A stretch of DNA of 64,000 nt from JAICUF01 sp038250675 (GCA_038250675.1 JBBSCB010000017.1:1-64000), one strand, 5' to 3'. Counted from the stretch's first letter, positions 34,643-43,943 are shown. Notes: a model not told the origin generated them from the letters alone. Numbers and translations are program-made.

Positions 34643-35893
34643 TCAGGCGCCGGCCGCGACCACTGCCGATGCGGCCTGTGTCCGGCTCCTCTGGAGCCAC
34701 CACACGACGCTGCCGGCGGCCAGCATGCAGGCCACGCCACCCACGGCAAACGATGTCCGCACGCCGAACCGCCCCGAGACCCAGCCGGCCTGCAGCGAGC
34801 CGAATGGTGCCATGCCGAGGGCCACGAACGAGTAGAAACCCATCACCCGTCCGCGCAGGTGGTCCGGCGCGTGCCGCTGCAGCAGCGTGTTCGCGGTGAT
34901 GCCGTTGGCGGTCATCGCCAGCCCGGCCAGCACGAAGAGCAGCACAGCGCTCACCACGCCGCCGGCCAGCGCCGACGCGGCCAGCAGCACGCCGAACGCG
35001 CCGGCGGCGCCGACCGCCACGCGCCCGTGGCGGATGCGGCTCCCCAGCGCCGCGATGCCCAGCGCGCCCGCCGCGGCGCCCACGCCCACCGCCGAGACGA
35101 CGAGGCCGTAGCCGCCGGCGCCGGTGTGGAGCACATCGCGTGCGTACACCGGCAGCATGGTGAGGAACGAATAGCCGAAGACGCTCAGCGTGGCCGTCAT
35201 CAGGATCAGGGTCCGGGCCCAGCGCTCGCCCGCGATGTAGCGGTAGCCCTCGAGCAGCCCCTCGCGGAACCCGGTCCCCCCGCGCGCGACCCGCGCGCCC
35301 GCCGGAAACCGCATCATCAGCAGGCCGGCGATCACCGCGATGTAGCTCAGCGCGTTGGCAAAGAAGCAGGCGGCGAGCCCCAGTGCCGCAATCAGCACGC
35401 CCGCCACGGCGGGGCCGATCACCCGGGACAAGTTGAACGCGGACGAGTTGAGCGCGATGGCGTTCATCAGGTCGTCGCGACCCACCAGCTCCACCACGAA
35501 CGCCTGGCGCGTGGGCACCTCGAATGCCGCCAGCAGGCCAAAGAAGATCGCCAGTCCCACGACCCAGCCCACGGTGACCCAGTGGAAGGCGGTGAGGACG
35601 CCGAGCGTCAACGCCTCGCACAGCATGAGCGATTGCAGGATGAGGATGAGCCGGTGCTTGTCCACCCGATCGGCCAGCACGCCGCCGTACAGCGTGAAGA
35701 GCAGGATGGGAAGCGAGCCCAGGGTGGTGACCAGGCCGACGGCAAAGGCGGAATTGGTCAGCTGCAGCACCAGCCAGCCGTGAGCCACCGTCTGCATCCA
35801 GGTGCCGCAGAGCGACAGGAACTGTCCGCCCAGGAAGAGGCGGAAGTTGCGGTGACGGAGCGAGGCGGACACGGCCGGCATGCGGGTAAGCAC
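34643..35893 (-). CDS. MFS transporter (EntS/MFS_3-like)
   Basis: The 416-residue protein has about twelve membrane helices and the loop motif GGVLADRVDKHR between helices 2 and 3, typical of the enterobactin exporter-like MFS_3 group. It is likely a drug or metabolite exporter of the inner membrane. The start is GTG 35893 or ATG 35881. It diverges from the VWA gene with a 57-base gap. Confidence 0.88.
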   Translation of the reverse strand: MLTRMPAVSASLRHRNFRLFLGGQFLSLCGTWMQTVAHGWLVLQLTNSAFAVGLVTTLGSLPILLFTLYGGVLADRVDKHRLILILQSLMLCEALTLGVLTAFHWVTVGWVVGLAIFFGLLAAFEVPTRQAFVVELVGRDDLMNAIALNSSAFNLSRVIGPAVAGVLIAALGLAACFFANALSYIAVIAGLLMMRFPAGARVARGGTGFREGLLEGYRYIAGERWARTLILMTATLSVFGYSFLTMLPVYARDVLHTGAGGYGLVVSAVGVGAAAGALGIAALGSRIRHGRVAVGAAGAFGVLLAASALAGGVVSAVLLFVLAGLAMTANGITANTLLQRHAPDHLRGRVMGFYSFVALGMAPFGSLQAGWVSGRFGVRTSFAVGGVACMLAAGSVVWWLQRSRTQAASAVVAAGA

Positions 35894-35916
35894 GCCCGAA
35901 CATAGCGGGCCCCTCG

Positions 35917-35945
35917 CTGCAAATCGACGGCAACGGCGGTAAGAT
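35917..35945 (+). promoter_or_regulatory. Possible leaderless promoter of the VWA gene
   Basis: CTGCAA (35917-35922) and TAAGAT (35940-35945) are spaced 17 bases apart. The -10 ends only five bases before the ATG at 35951 and no Shine-Dalgarno is visible, so the mRNA would start at or next to the ATG. Confidence 0.35.
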
Positions 35946-35950
35946 CAATC

Positions 35951-37237
35951 ATGCGCTTCACCACCTACTCCCGGTACACGCCCGAGCTCGCCGACGCCGT
36001 CAATCTCCAGGGCCTCCTGGACCAGCTGGGCGATTTCCTGCTGCAGTCGGGGTTCGCCGGCGGCGACCAGGGCTTCTGGGGTGACGAGGCGGAGGGCGAC
36101 CGCTCACTCGATGCCCTGCGGCAGGCCATTCTTCAGGCGCTCATGGAGTCCGGCCAGCTCACGCCGGAGATGCTGAAGGTGCTGGGCGGCGACACCACCG
36201 GCGACGAGGCCCGCGACCGCGAGGTCGAGCGTGAGCTGGCCGAGTTGCTCGATCGCATCGTCCAGCGACTGATCGACGAGGGCTACCTCAATGTGGGGCA
36301 GGCGCCGCAGGTGCCGGCCGGCCACCAGTCGGTGCTCGGTCCCGGCGGTCAGGCCCATTCGGCGGCGCAGCAGGTGCAGTTCAACCTCACCGACAAGAGC
36401 ATCGACTTCCTGGGCTACAAGACCCTCAAGGGGCTGCTGGGCAGCATCGGCAAATCCAGCTTTGGGGCGCATGACACGCCCTACCTGGCCACCGGCGTCG
36501 AGGCGGAATCGTCCAGCAAGCCGTACGAGTACGGCGACGTGCTCAACCTCGACGTGCCCGCGACGCTGGGCCGGGCGATTGCGCGGGAGGGGCTGGGCGT
36601 GCCCCTCAACCTCGAGTATGGCGATCTGATGGTGAACCAGGCCGAGTACCGCTCATCCGCTGCGACGGTACTGATGCTGGATTGCTCGCACTCGATGATC
36701 CTGTATGGCGAGGATCGCTTCACGCCGGCCAAGAAGGTGGCGCTCGCGCTGACCCATCTGATCCGCACCCAGTTCCCCGGCGACAGTCTCCGGGTGGTAC
36801 TGTTCCACGATTCGGCGGAGGAGATCCCGCTCCGGGCGCTCGCCTCGGCGCAGGTGGGTCCGTATCACACCAACACGGCGGAAGGGCTCAAGCTGGCGCG
36901 GCGGATCCTGGCGGGCCAGAAGAAGGACATGCGGCAGATCATCATGATCACCGACGGCAAGCCGAGCGCGCTCACGATGCCGGACGGGCGAATTTACGTG
37001 AACTCGATGGGGCTGGACCCGGTGATCCTGCAGGCCACCTACCGCGAGGTGGCCGAGTGCCGGCGGAGCGGCATCATGATCAACACCTTCATGCTGGCGC
37101 GGGACCGGAGCCTGGTGGAGTTCGTGAAGCAGGTGGCGGCGATTTGTCGCGGGAAGGCCTACTTCACCAACACGATGACGCTGGGGCAGTTCATTTTGAT
37201 GGATTTTATGAAGAGGAAGACGAAGCGGGTGTCGTAA
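35951..37237 (+). CDS. VWA domain protein (chelatase partner type)
   Basis: The 428-residue protein has a helical, acidic N-terminal half and a C-terminal von Willebrand A domain with an intact MIDAS: DCSHSM near residue 244, a Thr in HTNTAEG and the Asp of ITDGK. It resembles the VWA partners of chelatase/MoxR-type ATPases. The likely partner is the ATPase gene at 30970, now separated by three genes. No signal peptide is present, so it acts in the cytoplasm. It converges with the M48 gene across a strong hairpin. Confidence 0.88.
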   Translation: MRFTTYSRYTPELADAVNLQGLLDQLGDFLLQSGFAGGDQGFWGDEAEGDRSLDALRQAILQALMESGQLTPEMLKVLGGDTTGDEARDREVERELAELLDRIVQRLIDEGYLNVGQAPQVPAGHQSVLGPGGQAHSAAQQVQFNLTDKSIDFLGYKTLKGLLGSIGKSSFGAHDTPYLATGVEAESSSKPYEYGDVLNLDVPATLGRAIAREGLGVPLNLEYGDLMVNQAEYRSSAATVLMLDCSHSMILYGEDRFTPAKKVALALTHLIRTQFPGDSLRVVLFHDSAEEIPLRALASAQVGPYHTNTAEGLKLARRILAGQKKDMRQIIMITDGKPSALTMPDGRIYVNSMGLDPVILQATYREVAECRRSGIMINTFMLARDRSLVEFVKQVAAICRGKAYFTNTMTLGQFILMDFMKRKTKRVS

Positions 37238-37283
37238 GCGGCGTCGCCCCAGGCGCCCGGCACCAACAACCCTCGACCGTCCA

Positions 37284-37313
37284 GGGCGCGCTCAGGAAAA
37301 CCTGAGCGCGCCC
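37284..37313. terminator. Perfect 13-base hairpin between convergent genes
   Basis: The arms at 37284-37296 and 37301-37313 pair perfectly around an AAAA loop, between the ends of the VWA gene and the opposing M48 gene. It is probably a bidirectional terminator. Confidence 0.7.
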
Positions 37314-37330
37314 CGGGCCCGGCCGCCCCG

Positions 37331-38743
37331 CTACTTGATGCGCTTGACCATCGTCCCCGCCTTGAGCGTCCCGCCGTCCGCCACCTCGTTGATCACAGCG
37401 AGCTGCGCTTCCGGAATGCTCGACGGATACTGGCTGTTGAACTGCGCGATCGTCATGTCGCGCGGCACCCGGACCAGCTCCACCTTGGCCGGCTGCACGT
37501 TGAGCGCCGACTGGTCGGTGAGCGGCCCAAAGCTGCTCATCGACCGCCGGAACGCAGCGTCGTACTGTGACAGCGCGGTGCTGGACGTGTAACCCAGAAT
37601 CTGATAGGTCGCCCCGCCATAGCTCACAAAGGTTACCAGGCCACCGATGGTGCCCTGGCTGGTCTGGGCCTGGAAGTAGCCGGACACCGCCGGCAGCCCG
37701 TTGATCGACGTATTGCTCACGTTGTTGGACTGCACACCTTGCTGCGCAAAGAACTGCTGGGCCGCCTGGGAGGGCGATCCCTGCCCCAGCGCCAGCTGCA
37801 TGATGGCGTCCTGATTGGGACTCTGCGCCGCCACCGCGGCCGATGTGTTCTGCGTGGCCCAGCCGCTGGGAAACACGATCTGGAACCGCAGCTCGGGATG
37901 CATGAACACGCCGTTCTTGAAGAAGCCCTGCCGCGGGTCCTCGCCGAACACCATGCCGCCCACGTGCTGGAGGTACTGGTCGCGGTTCACCTTGTAGCTC
38001 GCGAGTTTCTGCTGCAGGGTGTCGAGCCGGGCCTGGGTGTTCTCGATCCGGTTGCCCGGCGACGGGTGGGTGCTGAGCCAGTCGGGCAGCTTGCCCTGGG
38101 AGCCCGGGTCGAGGCGGTCGAGCGTCGCGAAGACGTTGCTCATCTGGCGCACGTCGTAGTGGTCGTTCAGCGCGTAGCGGAACCCGGCGAGGTCGGCCTC
38201 GTTCTCCGCGTCGCGCGAATACTTGAGGAAGAGGACGCTGAGACCGGCGCTTGCGATCTGGCCGAAGCGAGCGACGGTGGGCGACAGGATGCTGCCCACG
38301 CCCAGGCCGAGCTGTGCCACCTGCTGCTCGCTGATCATGTGCACCGAGTGCCGATTGGTCACGTGTCCGATTTCGTGCCCCACCACCGTTGCCAGTTCGG
38401 CTTCGTTGTTCATGTAGGTCATGAGGCCGCGGGTCACGAAGATGAAGCCGCCGGGAAGCGCAAAGGCGTTGACCGACGCGTCGTCCACCACGTGGAATTC
38501 CCAAGGCAGGTTGGGGCGCTCGGTCTTGACGGCAAGCTCCTTCCCGATCCGGGAGACGTAGGCCTGCAGTGCCGGGTCCTTGACCTCGCCGATCTGCTGC
38601 AGCGTTTGCGCGGCGGCGTCCTTTCCCATCTGAATCTCCTGGGACTCGGAGATCAGCGAGAGCTGGCTCTTGCCGGTGACGGGGTTCGTTGCGCAACCGG
38701 CCAGGAGCGCAGCCGAGACCACGAGCGTGAGAGGCCGATACAT
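37331..38743 (-). CDS. M48 family metalloprotease lipoprotein (BepA/LoiP-like) with C-terminal extension
   Basis: The 470-residue protein has a lipoprotein signal (AALLAGC), the zinc motif HEIGH near residues 120-124 and the third ligand Glu in RDAENEADLAG. The catalytic domain is followed by about 200 residues with an uncharacterised folded region (FQIVFPSGW to the end). A late LysM-like tail is possible but not clear. Homologues such as BepA act in the periplasm on misassembled outer-membrane proteins. The ATG at 38743 follows GGAGG in a 12-base palindrome. Confidence 0.9.
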   Translation of the reverse strand: MYRPLTLVVSAALLAGCATNPVTGKSQLSLISESQEIQMGKDAAAQTLQQIGEVKDPALQAYVSRIGKELAVKTERPNLPWEFHVVDDASVNAFALPGGFIFVTRGLMTYMNNEAELATVVGHEIGHVTNRHSVHMISEQQVAQLGLGVGSILSPTVARFGQIASAGLSVLFLKYSRDAENEADLAGFRYALNDHYDVRQMSNVFATLDRLDPGSQGKLPDWLSTHPSPGNRIENTQARLDTLQQKLASYKVNRDQYLQHVGGMVFGEDPRQGFFKNGVFMHPELRFQIVFPSGWATQNTSAAVAAQSPNQDAIMQLALGQGSPSQAAQQFFAQQGVQSNNVSNTSINGLPAVSGYFQAQTSQGTIGGLVTFVSYGGATYQILGYTSSTALSQYDAAFRRSMSSFGPLTDQSALNVQPAKVELVRVPRDMTIAQFNSQYPSSIPEAQLAVINEVADGGTLKAGTMVKRIK

Positions 38744-38755
38744 GGAGGTACCTCC
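38744..38755 (-). promoter_or_regulatory. Ribosome binding site inside the palindrome GGAGGTACCTCC
   Basis: The twelve bases directly before the M48 ATG read the same on both strands and contain the Shine-Dalgarno GGAGG. No loop is possible within it, so its meaning is uncertain, but it fixes the start at 38743. Confidence 0.45.
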
Positions 38756-38854
38756 GGAACCGAGTGGACTGCCGCCGGGCACTGACGTCGCTCAATGGTA
38801 GCGCGGGCCGCCGTTGCGGGCTGTGACCTGTGTCTCGTTGGCGCATCCTGCCGG

Positions 38855-38890
38855 AAAAAAAGCCGGGCCCGCACATCGTGCGAACCCGGC
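38855..38890 (-). terminator. Rho-independent terminator of the DUF4397 gene
   Basis: On the minus strand a hairpin (38890-38862, outer stem of six GC pairs and inner stem GCAC/GTGC) is followed by seven T residues (the A run 38855-38861 on the plus strand). This is the clearest intrinsic terminator in the window and ends the lipoprotein gene that stops at 38924. Confidence 0.85.
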
Positions 38891-38923
38891 CCCTGAGTGG
38901 CTGTCGTGCGAATGCCGCGACGT

Positions 38924-39739
38924 CTAGTGCTGCATCGTGGTGTCGGGCGCCGTCACCATGGTGCTGTCTCCAGGCGCCTGCGCCACGTCGTCGCTGATCG
39001 CGATGACGTCCAGCTTGCCCGGCTTGCTGCCGGTCACGATGTACGTGTAGCTCTTGCCCGCCTCGAGGTTGACGCCGGAAATCACGGCCACCGCGGTGTT
39101 CTTGCCCTGCGGCCGGACCTCGAGCGTGCCGGACATCGGATCGATGTCCTTCCACCCCGCCTCATTGCGGAAATTGATGTCGTCAAAGATCGCGTCCTTG
39201 GTGCCGCGGGCGTAGAGACTGAGCTCGCCGGCATTGGCCGCCGTGTTGATGAACCGGATGCGGGCCTTGCCGTTGGTCATCGGCTGCAGGTCGTCATCCA
39301 GCACCCGCATGTTGGCCTTGGCGGTGCTGCCCTCGTCGGCAAAGGCGATCACCGTGTAGTGGTGCCCGCCGCCCAGCTTCTCGTGGTTGTCGCCCATCGC
39401 GGTCTCGGAGGTCTGAGCCGGCGTGGCCACCTTGAAGTCGAACGCGTTGTCCGGCATCTGCTTCCAGTCGGTGGTCTGCTTGTACGCCACCGCCGTGAAG
39501 GCCGTCGAATCATCGGCGTAGATCCTGACCGTCTGCTGGGTCGGAATGGCATTCACCGCCCGGACGAAGGCCATATCATGATGCTCGGCAACCTCGGACG
39601 GCGGCGTGGTGCTGGTGCCGTTGGCCGTGGTCGACGACACCGCTCCGGTATCCCGGGCCTTGTCACAGCCGGCCGCCAGCAGCAGGACGCCTCCGGCGAG
39701 GAGGCCCGTCCATACGTTGCGCTTGGTCATATTGTGCAT
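38924..39739 (-). CDS. DUF4397-type lipoprotein
   Basis: A 271-residue lipoprotein (lipobox LLAAGC) with two similar beta-rich segments: one around FVRAVNAIPTQQTVRIYAD, the second around RIRFINTAANAGELSLYARG. Each follows the DUF4397 pattern of an immunoglobulin-like periplasmic domain. Its C terminus, DSTMVTAPDTTMQH, echoes the Thr/Met repeats of the small lipoprotein at 30532. The start is ATG 39739 or ATG 39730, neither with a clear Shine-Dalgarno. Function is unknown; it is a single-gene unit with its own terminator. Confidence 0.8.
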   Translation of the reverse strand: MHNMTKRNVWTGLLAGGVLLLAAGCDKARDTGAVSSTTANGTSTTPPSEVAEHHDMAFVRAVNAIPTQQTVRIYADDSTAFTAVAYKQTTDWKQMPDNAFDFKVATPAQTSETAMGDNHEKLGGGHHYTVIAFADEGSTAKANMRVLDDDLQPMTNGKARIRFINTAANAGELSLYARGTKDAIFDDINFRNEAGWKDIDPMSGTLEVRPQGKNTAVAVISGVNLEAGKSYTYIVTGSKPGKLDVIAISDDVAQAPGDSTMVTAPDTTMQH

Positions 39740-39912
39740 ATCAGTCTGTCCCCGTGTCGTTGAATGCGATAACTGCCTGGTGCCACCGCCTCTCAGTCAG
39801 CACGGCGCCCCATGGGAGCCGTACCCACGGCGCCTCAAGGTCAGGCCATACTACCACTTCCGGGCCCCGTAAGCTGTGACCGGAGTCACTGCCCCGCCCG
39901 CAGGTTGCGTCG

Positions 39913-39937
39913 TAAGACAATTGTTGACAATGACTTA
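39913..39937. promoter_or_regulatory. Imperfect dyad TAAGACAATTG...ACAATGACTTA
   Basis: A 25-base imperfect inverted repeat. Its right half CAATGACTTA is the reverse complement of TAAGTCATTG found at 47317-47326 and, but for the last base, matches an arm of the perfect dyad at 30925-30947. Confidence 0.4.
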
Positions 39938-39976
39938 GAGTGGCAACAGCCATCCGTGGCGTCGCGGGCGTGGCGC

Positions 39977-40006
39977 TTGACAGTCGCCGGCGGCTCCGGC
40001 TAATTG
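39977..40006 (+). promoter_or_regulatory. Promoter of the S9 peptidase gene
   Basis: TTGACA (39977-39982), an 18-base spacer and TAATTG (40001-40006). Transcription would start near 40013, which fits translation from 40065 rather than from 40014. Confidence 0.6.
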
Positions 40007-40064
40007 CGAGCCCTTGCTGTCCAGGACCTTCTCCCGCCTCGCGGGAAAGCGAGTATACAGACCG

Positions 40065-42179
40065 ATGTCGCACGATTATCTGCTCCTGGCCGATGCGCCG
40101 CTCCCGGCCTCCCCCGCCCCACCCGAGGCCCCGCGCCGCCCCCACACCCTCGAACAGCACGGGGACACGCGGCTCGACGAGTTCTACTGGCTGCGCGACC
40201 GCGACGATCCGGCCGTGCTGGACTATCTCGAGGCGGAAAATCGATACACCGCCGCCGGGATGCGGCACACCGAGTCATTCCAGGATCGGCTGTACGAGGA
40301 GATGCTGGGGCGGATCCAGGAGACGGACCTCACCGTGCCCGAGCGGATCGACGAGTGGTTCTACTACTCTCGAACCGAGGCAGGGCGTCAGTACCCCATT
40401 CTCTGCCGCCGGCATGGCTCGCTCGACGCGCCCGAGGACGTGGTACTCGACCAGAACACCCTCGCGGCGGGGCACGACTACTTCCGCGTCGGCGCGCTGG
40501 CGCTGAGTCCCGATCACCGGCTGCTGGCCTACTCGACCGATACCAGCGGCGCCGAGTCCTATAGGCTCTTCGTGAAGGATCTCGGCACGGGCACGCTCCT
40601 GGCGGAACGCATTCCCGACACGTCGTATGGCGTGGAGTGGGCCAACGACAGCCGGACCCTCTTCTACACCACGCTCGATACAGCCCGCCGGCCCTATCGG
40701 CTCCATCGCCACCGGCTCGGCACCGATCACGCGACCGACGCGCTGGTCTATGAGGAGACCGACGGCAGCGTCCTCCTCGCCCTGAGCAAGACCCGGAGCC
40801 GGGCCTACATTCTGGTCGACCTCAGCAGCCACAGCAGCTCCGAAGTGCGCGTGCTGCCAGCCGACGAGCCGGACGCGCCGCTCACGCTGATCGCCCCGCG
40901 GGAACCGGACGTGGAATACGGCGTGGATCACCACGGCGACCGCTTTTTCATCGTGACCAACGACGCCGCGCCGAACTTCCGGCTGGTGGAGGCACCGGTC
41001 GCCTCCCCGGGCAAGGCCGCGTGGCGCACCGTCATCGCCAACGATCCCCGGGTCAAGCTCGACGGTGTGGACGCGTTCCGGAATCATCTCGTCGTGTACG
41101 AGCGGGAGGACGCACTTCGGCACGCACGCGTGCTGGACCTCCGGACCGGTGCCGGGCACCGCATCGGCTTTCCCGAGGCGGTCTATACCTTTCGCGAGAC
41201 CGCCAATCCCGAGTTCGAGACCGCGACGCTGCGCTTCGTGTACACCTCGCTCGTCACCCCCAACTCGGTCATCGACTACAACCTCGACACGCAAGCGTGG
41301 GAGCTGCGCAAGCGGCACGAGGTACGTGGCGGGTATGATCCGTCGCTCTATCACACCGAGCGGGCTTTTGCCGTCGCGGCGGACGGGACGCGCATCCCCC
41401 TCTCGCTGGTCTACCGCACACCGCTGCAGCACGACGGCGCCCGTCCCCTCCTGCTGCAGGCGTACGGATCGTATGGCTCGAGCTTCGACCCGGCGTTCTC
41501 GTCCAACGCCATCAGTCTGCTCGACCGGGGGTTCGTCGTGGCGATCGCACATGTGCGTGGTGGCGAGGAGATGGGCCGGGCCTGGTACGAGCAAGGCAAG
41601 CTGCTGCAGAAGCGAAATACCTTCACTGACTTCATCGCGGCGGCGGAGTTGCTGCTCCGCGAGGGCTACACCTCCCGGGACCGGCTGGTCATCAACGGCG
41701 GCAGCGCCGGCGGCCTGCTGATGGGCGCGGTGGCTAACATGCGGCCCGAGCTCTTTGCGGCCGTCATCGCCGAGGTGCCGTTCGTGGACGTCGTGACCAC
41801 GATGCTGGATGCGTCGATTCCGCTGACGGTGATCGAGTACGAGGAATGGGGCAATCCGGCGGTGCCCGACTATTACGAGTACATGAAGTCGTACTCGCCC
41901 TACGACAACGTGCGCGCGCAGCCCTACCCGCACATGCTGGTGACCGCTGGTCTCAACGATCCCCGGGTGGCCTACTGGGAGCCGGCCAAATGGGTCGCCC
42001 GGCTCCGCCGGCTGCGCACCGACCGGCATCGTCTGCTGCTGAAGACCAACATGGGGGCGGGGCACAGCGGCGCGTCCGGCCGCTACGATTACCTGCGGGA
42101 GGTCGCCTTCAAGTACGCCTTCATTCTCGATACGCTCGGGCTTGGGCCAGCCGCGCCAGCTGCCGTGCATGGTGGTTGA
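40065..42179 (+). CDS. Oligopeptidase B-like S9 peptidase
   Basis: The protein has 704 residues, close to the usual size of oligopeptidase B. A beta-propeller occupies about residues 70-420, and the C-terminal alpha/beta hydrolase has the catalytic Ser in GGSAGG near 547, Asp in GLNDPRV near 631 and His in GAGHSG near 666. Before the Ser lies AHVRGGEEMG, typical of the family. It should cut short peptides, often after basic residues, in the cytoplasm or periplasm; no signal peptide is present. The promoter position favours the ATG at 40065 over 40014. Its last 59 bases overlap the end of the opposing DinB reading frame. Confidence 0.92.
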   Translation: MSHDYLLLADAPLPASPAPPEAPRRPHTLEQHGDTRLDEFYWLRDRDDPAVLDYLEAENRYTAAGMRHTESFQDRLYEEMLGRIQETDLTVPERIDEWFYYSRTEAGRQYPILCRRHGSLDAPEDVVLDQNTLAAGHDYFRVGALALSPDHRLLAYSTDTSGAESYRLFVKDLGTGTLLAERIPDTSYGVEWANDSRTLFYTTLDTARRPYRLHRHRLGTDHATDALVYEETDGSVLLALSKTRSRAYILVDLSSHSSSEVRVLPADEPDAPLTLIAPREPDVEYGVDHHGDRFFIVTNDAAPNFRLVEAPVASPGKAAWRTVIANDPRVKLDGVDAFRNHLVVYEREDALRHARVLDLRTGAGHRIGFPEAVYTFRETANPEFETATLRFVYTSLVTPNSVIDYNLDTQAWELRKRHEVRGGYDPSLYHTERAFAVAADGTRIPLSLVYRTPLQHDGARPLLLQAYGSYGSSFDPAFSSNAISLLDRGFVVAIAHVRGGEEMGRAWYEQGKLLQKRNTFTDFIAAAELLLREGYTSRDRLVINGGSAGGLLMGAVANMRPELFAAVIAEVPFVDVVTTMLDASIPLTVIEYEEWGNPAVPDYYEYMKSYSPYDNVRAQPYPHMLVTAGLNDPRVAYWEPAKWVARLRRLRTDRHRLLLKTNMGAGHSGASGRYDYLREVAFKYAFILDTLGLGPAAPAAVHGG

Positions 42180-42660
42180 TGTGGCGGCGGTGGAATTCGA
42201 GGATCTGCGGGCGGGTGAGCCAGCCGGCCACCGGATGCCGCACCACGCGGTCGGCTGACCGGGCGGGATCGACCGGCTCCAGGAGCCCGGCGGCCTGGCA
42301 TCACGCCTCGCCCCAGCGCGCCGTGAGCGCCGCCAGCGTCGGCGACTGACCGCTCGGCAGGATCGCCGCAGTCGGCGCCCGGAGCCGCCGCCGCAGCGCA
42401 AAGACCAGGAACACCACGCGCAGCGTGGCATCCGCACGCCAGCGCGCCCACCGCGAGAGGGTCGCGGCCTTGTCCTTCCGTAGCGCCCCTACCATCAGCT
42501 CTTCGGCCAGCACCAGATGCTCGACCACGTCGAGCGACGACCAGCCGCCGTCGGCCGGCCGGAATTCGAGCCCCGCCTGGTCCACCGCCGCGAGACCGCG
42601 CAGCAGCGCGACGCGCTGCTGCTCCAGTCGATCGAACCGCTTCCGCAAGGTTGGTAGCAT
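42121..42660 (-). pseudogene. DinB family protein interrupted by an in-frame TGA
   Basis: From the ATG at 42660 a DinB-type helical protein runs 119 residues to a TGA at 42301-42303. In the same frame, directly after it, 59 more sense codons continue the family pattern (PVAGWLTRPQILEFH, then HRRHINHHARQ) to a TGA at 42121-42123. DinB proteins bind a metal with three His: one is before the stop (DVVEHLVLAEE) and two in HxxxHH after it. The stop thus removes the metal site, while the downstream half is intact. A single base change from CGA (Arg) or TGG (Trp) would explain it. It may be a recent nonsense mutation, a sequencing error or a readthrough site. Confidence 0.8.
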
Positions 42661-42683
42661 GCAGGACGATAGCGCCGCGCCGC

Positions 42684-43943
42684 TCAGCCGGCGAGGGGTG
42701 GCGCGCGACGCGCTGCGCCGGTGCCCGCCGCGCGGCCGGTGACCCAGGCCCAGAGAAAGTTGTAACCGCCGATCGGACCGAATGCGTCGAGCATCTCGCC
42801 GCAGAGGAACAGCCCCGGGTGCCGGCGGCTTTCCATGGTGTGCGGATCGATCTCGCCGAGCGCCACGCCGCCGCCGGTCACCTCGGCCTTCCGGTACCCT
42901 TCGTCCCCGGTCCACGGCAGCGGATGCCGCGTCAGCCCATCCACCAGCCGGCGCCGTTCGTCGCGCCGCAGTTGCGAGAGCGTCCGCCGGTCGTCGATCC
43001 CCGCTTCCGCGAGGAGCGTGTCCGCCAGCCGCTGCGGAAGGTGCTCCCGCACCACGTTGGCCACGGTGCCGGGTCCGCGATCGGTCAGCCGCCGTTCCCA
43101 GTCGTCCGGGCCGAGCTCGGTCCAGCGCACGTAAATCACTTGCGGCGTGCTGCCCTCGAGCCGCGATCGCACCGCGAGGTGCGACAGGTCCAGCACGGCG
43201 GGCCCGCTGTAGCCCCGATGCGTAAAGAGGAAGCCACCCCGCGCAGTGATCCGGCGGCGCCCAACCGGCGCCTCCAGCGTCACGACCGGCGAGATCCCGG
43301 CGAGCGCGGCATAGCGCGGCGGCTGATCGGTGAGCGGGGTGAGCGCCGGATAGAGCTGGTGCACGACATGCCCGAGCCCGCGCGCGATGTCGAGCCCGGT
43401 GCCGTCGCTTCCGGTCGTCGGCACCGAGAGTCCGCCGGTGGCGAGCACCAGCCGCGATGCCGCCAGCGTCTCCCCACCTTCGAGCTGCACCAGCCAGCCA
43501 CCGTCTTTCCGCGGCGCGGCGCCGGTGAGCGCCGCCCCGAAGCGGACCGAGACGCGGTGCCGGACGGCGAGCGCCAGGAGCCGGTCCCGCACGTCCCGCG
43601 CGCGATTTGATACCGGAAAGAGCTTGCCGGTCTCCGGCTCCAGCGCCAGGAGAATGCCGACCTCGTCCGCGAAGAAGCGGATCTGCTCGGCCAGCGGCCA
43701 CGAACGGAGGATGTTGCGGAGAGTGGCGGCCGACGAATCGGTGACGAACTGCGCCGGGTCCATTTGCGACGGCAGGATGTTGCAGCGCCCGCCGCCGCTG
43801 ATGAGGATCTTGCGCCCACCGTCCCGGGTGCGCTCGAGCAGCACCACCGGCCGGTCACCGCCCGCGGCAAAGATCGCGGCCATGATGCCGGCGGCGCCCG
43901 CACCCACGATGATGACGGGATCCTGATTGTGCTGCTGCGCCAC
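42684..43943 (-). CDS. BaiN/HI0933-family NAD(P)/FAD-dependent oxidoreductase
   Basis: The 419-residue protein starts at GTG 43943 with the FAD-binding VIIVGAGAAGIMAAI. Family motifs follow: GRKILISGGGRCNI, LVLATGGLSVPTTGSDGTG and the C-terminal GEMLDAFGPIGGYNFLWAW. These flavoproteins reduce varied small molecules and their natural substrate is usually unknown. It lies 24 bases before the DinB gene. Confidence 0.92.
   Translation of the reverse strand: MAQQHNQDPVIIVGAGAAGIMAAIFAAGGDRPVVLLERTRDGGRKILISGGGRCNILPSQMDPAQFVTDSSAATLRNILRSWPLAEQIRFFADEVGILLALEPETGKLFPVSNRARDVRDRLLALAVRHRVSVRFGAALTGAAPRKDGGWLVQLEGGETLAASRLVLATGGLSVPTTGSDGTGLDIARGLGHVVHQLYPALTPLTDQPPRYAALAGISPVVTLEAPVGRRRITARGGFLFTHRGYSGPAVLDLSHLAVRSRLEGSTPQVIYVRWTELGPDDWERRLTDRGPGTVANVVREHLPQRLADTLLAEAGIDDRRTLSQLRRDERRRLVDGLTRHPLPWTGDEGYRKAEVTGGGVALGEIDPHTMESRRHPGLFLCGEMLDAFGPIGGYNFLWAWVTGRAAGTGAARRAPPLAG

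Larger units (their letters stand above)
39740..40064. other. Divergent intergenic region, 325 bases
   Basis: It separates the DUF4397 gene (leftward) from the S9 peptidase gene (rightward). It holds an imperfect dyad at 39913-39937 that includes the word CAATGACTT, and a good promoter at 39977-40006. No open frame with coding character, RNA gene or repeat was recognised. Confidence 0.8.

Noticed and set aside
42301..42303. Selenocysteine at the DinB TGA
   Set aside because: No selenoprotein family with this position is known to me, and the adjacent repeats do not make a convincing SECIS hairpin. A nonsense mutation is simpler.
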